A stretch of 64,000 nucleotides of DNA from Cyclobacterium sp. SYSU L10401 (GCF_010993705.1 NZ_WOFO01000004.1:462503-526502), one strand, 5' to 3'; counted from the first letter of the stretch, positions 1 through 8,498 are shown. The notes: generated by a model not told the origin, from the letters alone. Numbers and translations: made by a program.

Positions 1-635
1 GTAACTGTGTGCAATTCTCCCAATCTCCCGTTTCTGGCCAATTCACAAACCCTTCGGAAATGATGGCTGGACCTTTGCTGGCTGCCGGTCTGGAAAGTAA
101 CCCCATATTTCCGTACGGCATCACTCATCGCCCTGCCCTCTTCCACCGTAAGGGACAGGGGCTTTTGACAATAAATGTGCTTCCCTGCAGCGGCTGCCAT
201 CATCACAGGAATGGCATGCCAGTGGTCAGGGGTAACCACTTCCACGGCATCAATATCTTTATTTTGCAAAACCTCCCTGAAATCGGTATAGCCAACTGCA
301 GAGCGGTAAGACGTTCCATGTTTATCTGAGTAATACTCATCCACCACTTGTTGTATATATTCCCTTCCCGCTACCTTGCCATTCCAATAACCGGGGCTCT
401 TTTTATTCACATCGCAAATGGCCGTAACCTGCACCCGTTGGTCAGGAAGAAATCCTTGCACATCATTACCCGCCTGATTTCCGGCACCGATAAATGCCAT
501 GTTGATCCGGTCGGATGGGGCTGTAAATCCATTTCTCCCCAAGGCCGATGCGGGAATAATGGTGGGGGCTACCAACAGCGAAGAAGCTGCTATGCCTGCT
601 TTTTTCAAAAAAGAACGCCTGTGTTTATTTTCCAT
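1..635 (-). CDS. Gfo/Idh/MocA family oxidoreductase, Tat-exported (3' end cut by window)
   Basis: The frame is open from an ATG at 635 to the left edge of the window, so only about 211 N-terminal residues are present. The start carries a twin-arginine export signal (HRRSFLKK at residues 5-12 followed by a hydrophobic stretch ending near PASALG). Next comes a Rossmann dinucleotide-binding segment with GAGNQAG around residues 50-56, then VVTPDHWHAIP and CQKPLSLT. The last holds the Lys-Pro pair that in this family carries the conserved active-site lysine. Family members oxidise or reduce sugars or polyols with NAD(P) as tightly bound or exchangeable cofactor; exported ones are abundant in Bacteroidota and often act on glycans. 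The substrate cannot be told from this part. The small lipoprotein remnant lies just upstream on the same strand. Confidence 0.85.
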   Translation of the reverse strand, partial: MENKHRRSFLKKAGIAASSLLVAPTIIPASALGRNGFTAPSDRINMAFIGAGNQAGNDVQGFLPDQRVQVTAICDVNKKSPGYWNGKVAGREYIQQVVDEYYSDKHGTSYRSAVGYTDFREVLQNKDIDAVEVVTPDHWHAIPVMMAAAAGKHIYCQKPLSLTVEEGRAMSDAVRKYGVTFQTGSQQRSSHHFRRVCELARNGRLGELHTV

Positions 636-702
636 GCCTTAAAATACGCTTTTTATCTATTCGGACAAAAAATATATACCTCTGCTAATAAAATCCATTC
701 CC

Positions 703-926
703 TCAGTCCAACTCCATAACCAACCTGAAACCTATATCAAATCCATTTCCAGGCCATCCGCTAGGGTTTCATAGGTGAACCTGGTGGGATCAGTTGCTTC
801 TTCACTGGCTGTATCAGCTTGGGGTGGCTGCTCCGAACAGGCAGGCAAAACAAGCATTAAAACCAGCATGCCTAAGGCCAATTTCAGCGCATAAGTAAGG
901 CTATTTTGGGGACATATAGGGTTCAT
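703..926 (-). pseudogene. small lipoprotein fragment, probable remnant of a formylglycine-generating-enzyme-like gene
   Basis: An ATG frame at 926-732 encodes 64 residues with a hydrophobic signal ending in a lipobox-like LPAC, then an acidic low-complexity tail that stops abruptly. Around that stop, another frame on the same strand (about 771 to a TGA at 703) reads NPSGWPGNGFDIGFRLVMEL. This resembles the extreme C-terminus of SUMF1/formylglycine-generating-enzyme-type domains, which commonly end in a GFRLV-like strand. The simplest reading is a lipoprotein gene that kept its signal and last strand but lost its catalytic core and frame. The alternative is a genuine short lipoprotein with a chance similarity downstream. 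No function is claimed. Confidence 0.4.
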
Positions 927-1025
927 GGGCTGGCCGGGCTATGCAATTTCTGAAATAAAATTACTCATTTTGAAACTGATCAGATAATTAAATGGGGATA
1001 ATATAAGCTGTGTTACCCTGCTTGC

Positions 1026-1598
1026 TTAGGTAATAAGCCGGGACAGCCTTCTCCTTAATTCAGGTACCACCTGATCCTCAAACCAGGGATTCCTTCGTTG
1101 CCACATGGTATTTCTGGGTGATGGATGCACCAGGGGGAAATATTCCGGGAGGTACCTTTCAAAATTCCGAACTGTCTCGGTCAGGTTTTTCCCTTTTTCT
1201 TTTCCGAGGTAATGGTTCTGGGCATATTGCCCGATCAATAAGGTCATTTGGATATGTGGCATTTGTTCCAAAAGTGCCGCATGCCAGGTAGGGGCACATT
1301 CAGGTCTGGGAGGCAGGTCCCCTCCTTTTCCTTTTCCCGGATAGCAAAACCCCATGGGCACAATACCAAAAATCTCAGGGTCGTAGAAAAGACCGGCATC
1401 CACACCCATCCAGCGCCTTAATTCCCGGCCGCTGGCATCATTCCAGGGGATGCCTGTGGCATGCACCCGGGTGCCGGGAGCCTGCCCGATGATCAGTACT
1501 TTGCTATTTTTGCTGGCCACCAGTACCGGATTGGGACCCAATGGAAGGTGGGGCTCACAGAGGGTGCATCCTTTTATGGTTTCCAATAGCGCTTTCAT
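1026..1598 (-). CDS. uracil-DNA glycosylase superfamily protein
   Basis: This 190-residue protein has the two signature motifs of the UDG fold: motif A GQAPG at residues 38-42, following a hydrophobic strand (VLIIGQAPG), and motif B HPSPRN at residues 158-163. An N-terminal CTLC pair at 11-14 recalls family 4/5 enzymes, but the other cysteines of a complete 4Fe-4S site are not evident, so an iron-sulfur cluster is doubtful. Superfamily members remove uracil or related deaminated bases from DNA at the start of base-excision repair. Substrate range cannot be assigned. The gene stands alone between the lipoprotein remnant and a TonB-type receptor. Length and motif spacing suit an intact gene of the 190-residue bacterial group usually annotated only as uracil-DNA glycosylase family. 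Confidence 0.85.
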   Translation of the reverse strand: MKALLETIKGCTLCEPHLPLGPNPVLVASKNSKVLIIGQAPGTRVHATGIPWNDASGRELRRWMGVDAGLFYDPEIFGIVPMGFCYPGKGKGGDLPPRPECAPTWHAALLEQMPHIQMTLLIGQYAQNHYLGKEKGKNLTETVRNFERYLPEYFPLVHPSPRNTMWQRRNPWFEDQVVPELRRRLSRLIT

Positions 1599-1927
1599 GA
1601 TAGCCCAAATGTAAGGATATCTCCTTTGGAAGAAAACTTACTTCTTTCCCTGTCGGAAAAAAGATTGAGGAGCAATTAATCAATTGAACACTTGTTAATT
1701 ACGTGATAGCTTATTAGATAAGTTCAAAAAAATGGAATCATGAATGCTACGCAAAAGCTCGCCCTCTTCATTCCATGTATGGTTGCACTATCCTGCCCGC
1801 ATGAAATTTACAAAGTTGAAATAACAGAAATAGAATAAGCAAATCATGCGTGACTCGCTTATCTGGAAAGTCATCTGGAAAAGCACCTATTGGCCTGAAA
1901 CCCGATTAACCTGCCTTTTTCTGCCCA
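1599..1927. other. intergenic region without recognised gene
   Basis: About 330 bases between two minus-strand genes. No open frame with convincing composition, no tRNA-like fold and no strong hairpin with a T-run was seen. It should include the promoter of the glycosylase gene and the 3' flank of the receptor gene. Confidence 0.5.
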
Positions 1928-4681
1928 TTATAGCGCCATGTCATAACCGCCAAACCTTCTCAGGTTATAGGTGACCGTAAGCATAAAGAATTGTCGCAAC
2001 ACCTGGGTTCGAACGTCCTCCACATACACATCAGTCACGTTTCGGTCGATGCTTACGTTCTGGTTCAGCAGGTCAAAGATCGTCAATTTGATTTCTGTTT
2101 TGTTGCTGGGCGGGATTCGGTATCCCAAATCCAGGTTCACCAGCATGATGCTCCTGTCAAAGCCCTCTCCCAGCCCGGAATATACCTGGTGATTGACACT
2201 GCCTCCCATAAACACCCCTCCCAGGAAGTTCCAAAACAGATCAGCCCGTGTACGGTGGGTATAATAATTGTTTTCCAGGTCTTCCTGCAGACTGCTCCTC
2301 ACGGTATTAAAACTCCCTCTGCTGGAAAGGTTAAAGTCGATCCTGTCGTTGATATTACTGCTCAGGTTGATCCCCTGACTAAAGGTCGAGTTGGTGTTAA
2401 AGTTTTCCTGCCCATTGATGATCCCCGGCCTGTTTCGAACGGTGTAGGAAGAATTGATATTCAGGTTGCTTTTCATGAATTTCAGCGGAAATCCATAACT
2501 GCCGTACAGCCTGAATACGTAATAATTGTCCAGGTTTACCGGCCGGGTATACTGACCGCCCTGGTTGAGCAAGACATCCTTTTGAATCAGGGTATCCTTT
2601 GCAGCGACAAAGGTTTCGTTTCCGATGTAGTTATTGCGGATATTGCCATACAGGAAAAACATCAGGGAACGGTTGGTTTCCGGATTGATCTTCCGGAATC
2701 GGGTAAACAGCCGATGGCTGTACTCTTGCACCAAATCCGGATTACCATTGGAAATTTGAAGGGGGTTGGCATTGCTGATCACATCCTGCAACTGCCGGAT
2801 AGAAGGCGCATCGGTATCCGTATTGTAATCCACACGCATGTTACTGAATTCTCCCAGTTGGTAATTGACCACTACTCTTGGCAGCACATTGGAAAAGCTT
2901 CTTTGGGTGTTTTCAAAGCCTGGGAATAGGCGATCACTGTCTATGTTTGCGGATTCGTAACTGACTGTACTGTATACAGAGAGTTTTTCGGATTTATAAC
3001 TGTAACCGAGCCTGCCCCTATGGGTCATGTATTGATTTTCGAAGCGATTGGTCAGGGCACTGTCCAGCCGGACAAAGTCCGTTTCAGCTTCCTGAATTTC
3101 CACCTCCTGATCGGTATCGGAGGCATTGTTGGACAGCCTATATCCTATTCTCAACCGGGACCGCTCACTAATCGGTTCAAAATAACTTACCCCTGTACTG
3201 TAATAAAAACTAGAGTACAGGTTATTTCTGAATTGGATCAGGGAATCTACATTGCTGGTCTGAAAATTTTCGTTCACGGCTACCATGTCTGACCGGCTGT
3301 CGCTATCATAGGTACTGGTATAGATATAGGTAGACAATGCCCTTCCCTCCTTGGTAAAATTATACCTGTAATTCAGGGAATTCCTGAAATTCAATGATTG
3401 GCGCTCTGAAGTGGTGGTATTGTTGTTGCTGCTGATAGGGGTGTTGGCATCAAAAAGGTTAAAGGCATCCCTGATATTGGTTGACTTCCGATAGTCCAAA
3501 CCTATTCTGGGACGGAGAATAAGTGCATGGCGTTCATTGATATTATAATCCACTCGGGCACTCATGCGGTGACTTTGCGTGCGTGTCTGATTGTTTCTGT
3601 CTTCCTGATAAATCTGAAGGCTATCATTGGGCAGGATATATTCCCTGGAAGAAGACCTGTTCAATACATTATCCCGGTCGTTAAACAGGTAATTACCGGT
3701 TACTTTAAGTTTTTCGTCCTGGTATTCATCAGAAAAGTTTACACCAACCGCATTGGTATTGGTGATTCCCGGCAATTCGCCCACGGCCAGTTCGTTGCCG
3801 CCTCTGCGACTGTCATCTCCCTCGATATTTCCCAATTCATCCTCCCCGAAGTTCTGCTGGTTGATATTGTTGCTCAATCCAAGTATGGATAAGCGCTGGG
3901 CCTCATTGAAAAAGTTCATGTTGCCACCGGCAATGTAATTGTTATCCGTACCGTATCCCCCATAAAACTTTCCAAACCTACCGGCCCGCATATCCGGTTT
4001 GGTGATGATATTGATGGTTTTTGTGGTTTCTCCGTCGTCAAATCCGGTCAACCTGGCCTCATCACTTTTCTGATCCAGAAATTCGATCTTCAGCACCACC
4101 TGTGCCGGAAGGTTCTTTAAAGCGGCAGCCGGATTGTCTCCGAAAAAAGGCCTGCCATCTACCAGCACTTCCATCACTTCTTCTCCCTGCACTTCTATTA
4201 CACCGTTTTGAATCACCACACCCGGCATTTTCCGTACCAGCTCATCCGCATCTGCCTGAGGCCGGGTTTTGAAGGCATTGGCATTGAAAGCGACCGTATC
4301 GCCCCTCACTTCTCCCGTAAGCGCATCGGCAGAAAGCTCAAAAGCTTCCATTTCCTGCCCATCACTTACCAGTTCGAATGTACCCAAATCGTTTCCCTGG
4401 GGAGCGGTCCTATTTTCTTGCAGGGTTTGGTACCCGATAAAGGATACTTCCACCAAAAACTCATTTTTTTCCGGCTTTTTGATTTCGAATTTACCATCAA
4501 AGTCGGTATAGGTAGAACTCAGGGTTTCACCTTGACCATCCTTCAGGAAAACATAGGCACCAAAGAGGGGCTCCTTCGTTTGACTGTCGATGATGGTCCC
4601 GGAATAGGTTTGCTGCCCAAAAAGTGCAACTGAGTTAAAAAAAAGAACGGCTACTGTTAAAAACGGTAAATGGAATTTCAT
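1928..4681 (-). CDS. TonB-dependent receptor-like outer-membrane beta-barrel protein with carboxypeptidase-regulatory-like N-domain
   Basis: The preferred start is the ATG at 4681, because it gives a clean signal peptide (MKFHLPFLTVAVLFFNSVALFGQ); the open frame extends 25 codons further upstream without a signal-like sequence. The 917-residue product begins with a CarboxypepD_reg-like domain (about residues 23-105, with FGAYVFLKDGQGE and VSFIGYQTL). A plug-like segment follows (KMPGVVIQNGVIEVQGEEV, then VLVDGRPFFGDNP), then a long beta-barrel rich in alternating Asn/Tyr/Arg. This is the outer_membrane beta-barrel type 3 architecture common in Bacteroidota. Members either import ligands with TonB or act as outer-membrane proteins of unknown cargo. 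No SusD-like partner lies beside it, so a polysaccharide locus is not supported. Confidence 0.85.
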   Translation of the reverse strand: MKFHLPFLTVAVLFFNSVALFGQQTYSGTIIDSQTKEPLFGAYVFLKDGQGETLSSTYTDFDGKFEIKKPEKNEFLVEVSFIGYQTLQENRTAPQGNDLGTFELVSDGQEMEAFELSADALTGEVRGDTVAFNANAFKTRPQADADELVRKMPGVVIQNGVIEVQGEEVMEVLVDGRPFFGDNPAAALKNLPAQVVLKIEFLDQKSDEARLTGFDDGETTKTINIITKPDMRAGRFGKFYGGYGTDNNYIAGGNMNFFNEAQRLSILGLSNNINQQNFGEDELGNIEGDDSRRGGNELAVGELPGITNTNAVGVNFSDEYQDEKLKVTGNYLFNDRDNVLNRSSSREYILPNDSLQIYQEDRNNQTRTQSHRMSARVDYNINERHALILRPRIGLDYRKSTNIRDAFNLFDANTPISSNNNTTTSERQSLNFRNSLNYRYNFTKEGRALSTYIYTSTYDSDSRSDMVAVNENFQTSNVDSLIQFRNNLYSSFYYSTGVSYFEPISERSRLRIGYRLSNNASDTDQEVEIQEAETDFVRLDSALTNRFENQYMTHRGRLGYSYKSEKLSVYSTVSYESANIDSDRLFPGFENTQRSFSNVLPRVVVNYQLGEFSNMRVDYNTDTDAPSIRQLQDVISNANPLQISNGNPDLVQEYSHRLFTRFRKINPETNRSLMFFLYGNIRNNYIGNETFVAAKDTLIQKDVLLNQGGQYTRPVNLDNYYVFRLYGSYGFPLKFMKSNLNINSSYTVRNRPGIINGQENFNTNSTFSQGINLSSNINDRIDFNLSSRGSFNTVRSSLQEDLENNYYTHRTRADLFWNFLGGVFMGGSVNHQVYSGLGEGFDRSIMLVNLDLGYRIPPSNKTEIKLTIFDLLNQNVSIDRNVTDVYVEDVRTQVLRQFFMLTVTYNLRRFGGYDMAL

Positions 4682-4982
4682 GAATGTGGTATTATCAGAA
4701 TGGTATGGATGCAATCGAAATATATTTTGGAAAAATGGTGACAAATCATATCCCAACCAAATCCAATTATGTTAAAGTAAAAATGATAGGTTTATGTGGT
4801 CAATTAAGCCTTTGGCACTAAATCTGGTTTCAGGAAAGAAATAACCCAAAAAAGCAAGCTTTTTTTTATAAAGGAAGTCTACCTAAGGGGACTATCATGA
4901 CCAAAGGTGCATGGCAAAATTAAAATTTGCTTCTGAAAATAAGGCTTTTGAAAGTGATTGGGGAAAATTCTTATACATGGGG

Positions 4983-5014
4983 TTTGCATTAAAAAAAAAG
5001 TCCTGCTACATTTG
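4983..5014 (+). promoter_or_regulatory. promoter of tRNA-Gln (Bacteroidota -33/-7 type)
   Basis: TTTG at 4983-4986, a 20-bp spacer containing nine consecutive A residues, then TACATTTG at 5007-5014. This fits the TTTG-N19-21-TAnnTTTG pattern recognised by the primary sigma factor of Bacteroidota. The tRNA starts 28 bases downstream. Confidence 0.8.
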
Positions 5015-5041
5015 TGACACCTTTGCGAGAGGGGATAAGTT

Positions 5042-5114
5042 TGGCCGATGGTGTAACTGGCAACACGTCTGGTTTTGGTCCAGAAGAGTCCAGGTTCGAG
5101 CCCTGGTCGGCCAA
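5042..5114 (+). tRNA. tRNA-Gln (anticodon TTG)
   Basis: Acceptor arms TGGCCGA (5042-5048) and TCGGCCA (5107-5113) pair completely. The anticodon stem TCTGG/CCAGA encloses loop TTTTGGT, giving anticodon TTG for Gln. The T-arm carries GGTTCGAGCC. The 73-base length includes the discriminator base; no CCA is encoded. Confidence 0.95.
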
Positions 5115-5120
5115 CGATTT

Positions 5121-5167
5121 ACCGGCCCAATTTAGGAGAAATCCCAAGTTGGGCCGGTTCTTTTTTG
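5121..5167 (+). terminator. rho-independent terminator of tRNA-Gln
   Basis: A perfect 10-bp inverted repeat, ACCGGCCCAA (5121-5130) with TTGGGCCGGT (5149-5158), followed at once by TCTTTTTT. It starts seven bases after the tRNA. The remaining bases to 5350 hold no recognised gene. Confidence 0.9.
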
Positions 5168-5348
5168 CAGTTTTTGTACTCATGGATTCATTTAAAGGCC
5201 GTTCTTTGGAGTGCTTACGAATCTTCATTACTATTCGAAATTGGTGTTGGCACATTTTTGCGACAATGTTTTTATGCTATGGTATCCCTATCATTAAAGG
5301 TAATCCCCTATCGCCAATCAAGAAGGACTGGTTCTACCATGAATAAAA

Positions 5349-5379
5349 TTGGATGGCAGCTCGCAAAGCAATACTTTTG
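5349..5379 (+). promoter_or_regulatory. probable promoter of the Crp/Fnr gene
   Basis: TTG at 5349-5351, 20-bp spacer, then TACTTTTG at 5372-5379, a full match to the -7 element TAnnTTTG. The coding start is 41 bases downstream. Confidence 0.6.
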
Positions 5380-5419
5380 TCTGCTGTAGTTCAAAGATTA
5401 ATTACCATTTGGCCCATTT

Positions 5420-5992
5420 ATGGAAAGCCTGGAATACTATATCAAGGAATACTTTGGCGTTCTTAAACAGGATGAACTAAAAGTAGTATGCGATAAGTTT
5501 AAAGCGCAAATTCTACCCAAGGGTGCCTTTCTGATGAGGCAGGGACAGCCGGCCCATCAGCTTTCCTTTATCAAATCAGGTATGGTTCGCCTCTATACCC
5601 AGGATGATGGCAAAGAAATCACCCAATGGATTTCCACCCCGGGATATTTTGTCACCGAGATCTCAAGTTTTATGTTCGGAGGCAGTTCCCGTTGGAATAT
5701 GCAGGCACTTACTGATGTGGACCTGTTCAGTATCGATAGGACTGATTATCAAAAAATACTAAAAGAAGTACCCCAATGGCATGAGTTTGAGAAGTTATTC
5801 ATCATCAAGTGTTTCACCATACTTGAAAACCGGGTTTACAATCATCTTTCTAAATCTGCCGAAGAGCGGTATCAGGATTTTTTCAAGCAAAACCCATCTC
5901 TTTTCAACCAGGTCCCCTTACAATACATTGCTTCCATGCTGGGAATGAGTCCGGAAACCTTTAGCCGCATACGAAACAAACAACTTTCATAA
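5420..5992 (+). CDS. Crp/Fnr family transcriptional regulator
   Basis: The 190-residue protein has an N-terminal cyclic-nucleotide-binding beta-roll (about residues 25-115, with ILPKGAFLMRQGQPAHQLSFI and SGMVRLYTQDDGKE), a long dimer helix, and a short C-terminal winged-helix region (VPLQYIASMLGMSPETFSRIR). The recognition helix has E179-x-x-S182-R183, the same E-x-x-S-R pattern FNR uses to read TTGAT half-sites. There is no N-terminal cysteine cluster, so oxygen sensing by FeS is not supported, and the RxxS signature of cAMP binding is not obvious; the ligand is unknown. An FNR-like box starts 4 bases after its stop codon and precedes the SRPBCC gene on the same strand, which makes that gene its likeliest target. 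Confidence 0.9.
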   Translation: MESLEYYIKEYFGVLKQDELKVVCDKFKAQILPKGAFLMRQGQPAHQLSFIKSGMVRLYTQDDGKEITQWISTPGYFVTEISSFMFGGSSRWNMQALTDVDLFSIDRTDYQKILKEVPQWHEFEKLFIIKCFTILENRVYNHLSKSAEERYQDFFKQNPSLFNQVPLQYIASMLGMSPETFSRIRNKQLS

Positions 5993-5994
5993 TT

Positions 5995-6012
5995 TCTTGA
6001 TTTTTGTCAAGA
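5995..6012 (+). promoter_or_regulatory. FNR/CRP-like operator, candidate activator site
   Basis: The inverted repeat TCTTGA-TTTTTG-TCAAGA can be read as TTGAT-TTTT-GTCAA, one base off the classical TTGAT-N4-ATCAA. Its centre is near 6003.5. With a -7 element TACCTTTG at 6033-6040 and a start of transcription near 6047, the site would centre about 43 bases upstream, the usual place for a class II activator. No proper -33 element is present at the right distance, as expected of an activated promoter. Confidence 0.55.
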
Positions 6013-6032
6013 GAAAGCAAGCAATAGCACCC

Positions 6033-6040
6033 TACCTTTG
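6033..6040 (+). promoter_or_regulatory. -7 element upstream of the SRPBCC gene
   Basis: TACCTTTG matches TAnnTTTG exactly and lies 38 bases before the ATG. The nearest TTTG is 26 bases upstream, too far for a normal -33 box; see the operator at 5995-6012. Confidence 0.5.
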
Positions 6041-6078
6041 GTCTATAATCAATTGAAAATCACAAAAGATAAAGGACC

Positions 6079-6528
6079 ATGAAAAAGGAAATCAAAACCC
6101 AGATCCGGATCAATGCAAGCCCGGAAAAAGTCTGGCAAGTATTGACAGATTTTGAGAATCATTCACATTGGAACCCCTTTGTACGTTCTATTACCGGGGA
6201 GGTAAAAAAAGGAAACAATATTAAAGTTGTTCTGGGCCCGCAAGGCACCAAGCCCATGACGTTTAAACCTACTGTTTTGGAATTTGATCAAGACCGTGAA
6301 TTTCGCTGGTTAGGGCATGTTTTGTTCCCGGGTATTTTCGATGGTGAACATATTTTCCAACTTTTGGCAAATGAAGATGGCAGCACCACTTTTATTCACA
6401 GCGAAAAGTTCAAAGGAATATTAGTAGGTTTGATGGCCCAAAAACTTGATACAGAGATCAAAGCAGGGTTTGAAGATATGAACCTGGCACTGAAAGAACA
6501 AGTGGAGGAAATGGGGGTAGAGGTTTGA
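6079..6528 (+). CDS. SRPBCC (START-like) domain protein
   Basis: The 149-residue protein opens with the typical IRINASPEKVWQVLTDFENHSHWNPFVRSI segment of polyketide-cyclase/AHSA1-like SRPBCC proteins. It continues with a beta-rich middle and ends in a long C-terminal helix (TEIKAGFEDMNLALKEQVEEM). The fold makes a hydrophobic cavity that binds lipids or other small ligands; the ligand here is unknown. No signal peptide, so cytoplasmic. It lies 86 bases after the Crp/Fnr gene, with an FNR-like box and a -7 element in between, and is therefore probably controlled by that regulator. Confidence 0.85.
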   Translation: MKKEIKTQIRINASPEKVWQVLTDFENHSHWNPFVRSITGEVKKGNNIKVVLGPQGTKPMTFKPTVLEFDQDREFRWLGHVLFPGIFDGEHIFQLLANEDGSTTFIHSEKFKGILVGLMAQKLDTEIKAGFEDMNLALKEQVEEMGVEV

Positions 6529-6694
6529 TTTTCCTGCCCCAAAATGTCCCTTGGAAGGTACAGGAATTTTCCACATCCCGTGACTGGATAAACATCCCCA
6601 TCACCTTCATCTGAAACGGGCTTGCTTATCCAAGCTATTTCCGGGACAAAAAATGCTGCGGAAGGACACACGAAGGTTGGCTATCTGCCACCCG

Positions 6695-7738
6695 TCACTT
6701 TGGCCCCTCTGCTGCCGATTGGATAAAGAAGCTTCCATGCTCAGGTGACAGGAGTTCTTGCGTGGGAATTCCGGCAAGAAACCCATTCTGCTGCAACCAA
6801 TCTTTGGTTTTTTTACGTTCCTTCCCCTCAAATTGTGTCGCAAGCTGATAAAACAAAAACGTACGCTCGTGCCTCCCCATGCCAGCCTCGATGATCGGTA
6901 GGTAATGTGAAAGGTTTTTATCCATCATGAAGAAAAACAACTGGAAACCCAATCGAAGGTAGGCATCAAAGGCCGTCCCGGTAGGTACTGTCCGGATAAG
7001 GAAAGCCATCTCATCTTTAGTCAGTGGGCTGCTGGTCAGCAAGCGCAGGTTCGCTGCTTCACCGATAGGCGCCAAACCGAAGGGGCGTGCCTGCCAGGCA
7101 TACCCGTTTTCGGAATAAAACTGCTTTTCTTTCGAAAGATCCATCGTTTGCCTCCACCCTCTTTCCTCGTCATCCACCCAATGAATCAGGTCCTCAAAAA
7201 AGCAAACGAAGGCTTTTTCGATAGCTACTCTTTTATTTCCGAAATGACCGCTTTTCTGCTGGTCAGGACGGTTGATGATAGGGGTATAGCGGACAGAATC
7301 ACGAACCATACACCAGTGGTCCAGCATCCGAAAAAATGTCTGGCAGATAACATCGCCATCCATTTGCATCACCTGATTGGCCAGCGTTTCGATTCTGATC
7401 CGTAGTTCACCGGTAGAAAACCGAATTTCCTTCCGGTTATCCCGGATCTCTTGCTGCTGAAAAAGCATCTGCCAGCGCTGCCCCAGAAAGGCCACGTACA
7501 CAAACAGTACGCCGGAAAGGGAGGCCAGTACCACCGATACTCCATTGACATATTCGGGCATACTTTGGGGGAAAAAACGCTGTACCGTCTCCGGCTTGAT
7601 CACTGAAAGCAGGTAAAACGAAACGGCCGCCACGTCCAGTAAAATGGCGATCGCCAAAAGACCGTTCATCCTCCATTTTAACCATCGCATCGAATGCTTA
7701 ATATCCTGATCAAGCTCCACCTGTAGACTTTTTGACAA
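6695..7738 (-). CDS. putative abortive-infection membrane protein (PutAbiC-like)
   Basis: The 347-residue protein has two N-terminal membrane helices (about residues 26-48 and 64-86), then a charged coiled coil (about 87-125) and a soluble helical domain. The first part of this domain has QTFFRMLDHWCMVRD, and near the C-terminus residues 264-300 include LFFFMMDKNLSHYL and ERTFLFYQLATQFEG. Two-helix anchor, coiled coil, an F-x-x-[ML]-L-x-x-H segment, then [HY]-Y...E-x-x-L-[LF]-F-Y is the pattern of the 'putative phage abortive infection protein' family (PutAbiC). This is a by-eye family match, not a search result. The gene is monocistronic, convergent with the SRPBCC gene, and borders a repeat-rich stretch, consistent with accessory DNA. 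If the family assignment is wrong, it remains an unclassified inner-membrane protein. Confidence 0.55.
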   Translation of the reverse strand: MSKSLQVELDQDIKHSMRWLKWRMNGLLAIAILLDVAAVSFYLLSVIKPETVQRFFPQSMPEYVNGVSVVLASLSGVLFVYVAFLGQRWQMLFQQQEIRDNRKEIRFSTGELRIRIETLANQVMQMDGDVICQTFFRMLDHWCMVRDSVRYTPIINRPDQQKSGHFGNKRVAIEKAFVCFFEDLIHWVDDEERGWRQTMDLSKEKQFYSENGYAWQARPFGLAPIGEAANLRLLTSSPLTKDEMAFLIRTVPTGTAFDAYLRLGFQLFFFMMDKNLSHYLPIIEAGMGRHERTFLFYQLATQFEGKERKKTKDWLQQNGFLAGIPTQELLSPEHGSFFIQSAAEGPK

Positions 7739-7951
7739 GGTAGGTAAAATCCAGGCATTAGTGGGAGAAAAAATTAGCCGGAGATTCGCCTTTAGCGCCG
7801 TTTAGGTTTTGGAGATGGGATGATTGGAGATTAAGGGAAGTTGAATTAGATTCGCGTTCGGCTTTGCTTAGGGTTTGATGATAGGGAGTTGATTAAGCTT
7901 GATGGCCCTCCACGTTTAGCGCAAGAACTGATCAAAGTTCTATCTATAATG

Positions 7952-8249
7952 GCCACCAGGTGGCATTTCTATCACTCACTTGTCTGGGATGTTTTCCTCG
8001 CTAAAATCACATAATCCCTTCGGGATTTAATTTATCGGTTGATCATTTTTTTTCTATAATCTTATCATCCCTTCGGGATTGGGTAAGTCACTTCTTTGGG
8101 GCTTCTGTCTGGATACGGGCAAATCATTCGTTCTATATTCTTGCCATCGCTTCCGGTTTTGGTAGTCACCATCCAACTTTTTGCAGGCTACTGATGAAGA
8201 TAAATCCTTGCTTTACGCTCCAGGCCATTTCCATTAATCCCGAAGGAAT
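7952..8249. repeat. cluster of REP-like palindromes
   Basis: Four short palindromes lie in a gene-free stretch: GCCACCAGGTGGC at 7952-7964, AATCCCTTCGGGATT at 8013-8027, ATCCCTTCGGGAT at 8067-8079, and the degenerate AATCCCGAAGGAAT at 8236-8249. The last three share one core (AATCCC-TTC-GGGATT or its complement). The whole gap 7739-8498 (about 760 bases) has no convincing open frame. It also has an inverted pair, GGGGGATTT near 8312 and AAATCCCCC near 8373. The picture is of accumulated repetitive extragenic elements; no transposase is nearby. Confidence 0.55.
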
Positions 8250-8498
8250 GCAGAGATTATAACTAATGGAAGCCTATCGATACCAATTCCCACTTGACAA
8301 GGGGGCAAGGGGGATTTAATTACGTACCTATCTATAAATCAGTCATTTGAATATTAGAAACCTTCGAAAAAATCCCCCACTCCCATTTTAAAAGAGGAAT
8401 TTCGTTTACCTTGAGATTTTTAAATACGTAAATACTTCCACGCTGTCGCAAACGATAGGCACTGCTTACCGTTTTCAATTCAGCATAGGAATACACTT

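Noticed and set aside
1928..4681. SusC-type polysaccharide receptor with a utilisation locus
   Set aside because: No SusD-like gene or glycan enzymes adjoin either receptor gene; architecture fits the general outer-membrane barrel group.
5014..5346. Plus-strand 110-codon frame over the tRNA-Gln and its terminator
   Set aside because: It contains the whole tRNA and hairpin; composition is not protein-like.
5995..6012. Terminator of the Crp/Fnr gene
   Set aside because: The inverted repeat is short and AT-rich with no T-run after it; position and half-site sequence fit an operator better.
7739..8498. CRISPR array
   Set aside because: Palindromic repeats are few, irregularly spaced and of differing sequence; there are no equal-length spacers and no cas genes.
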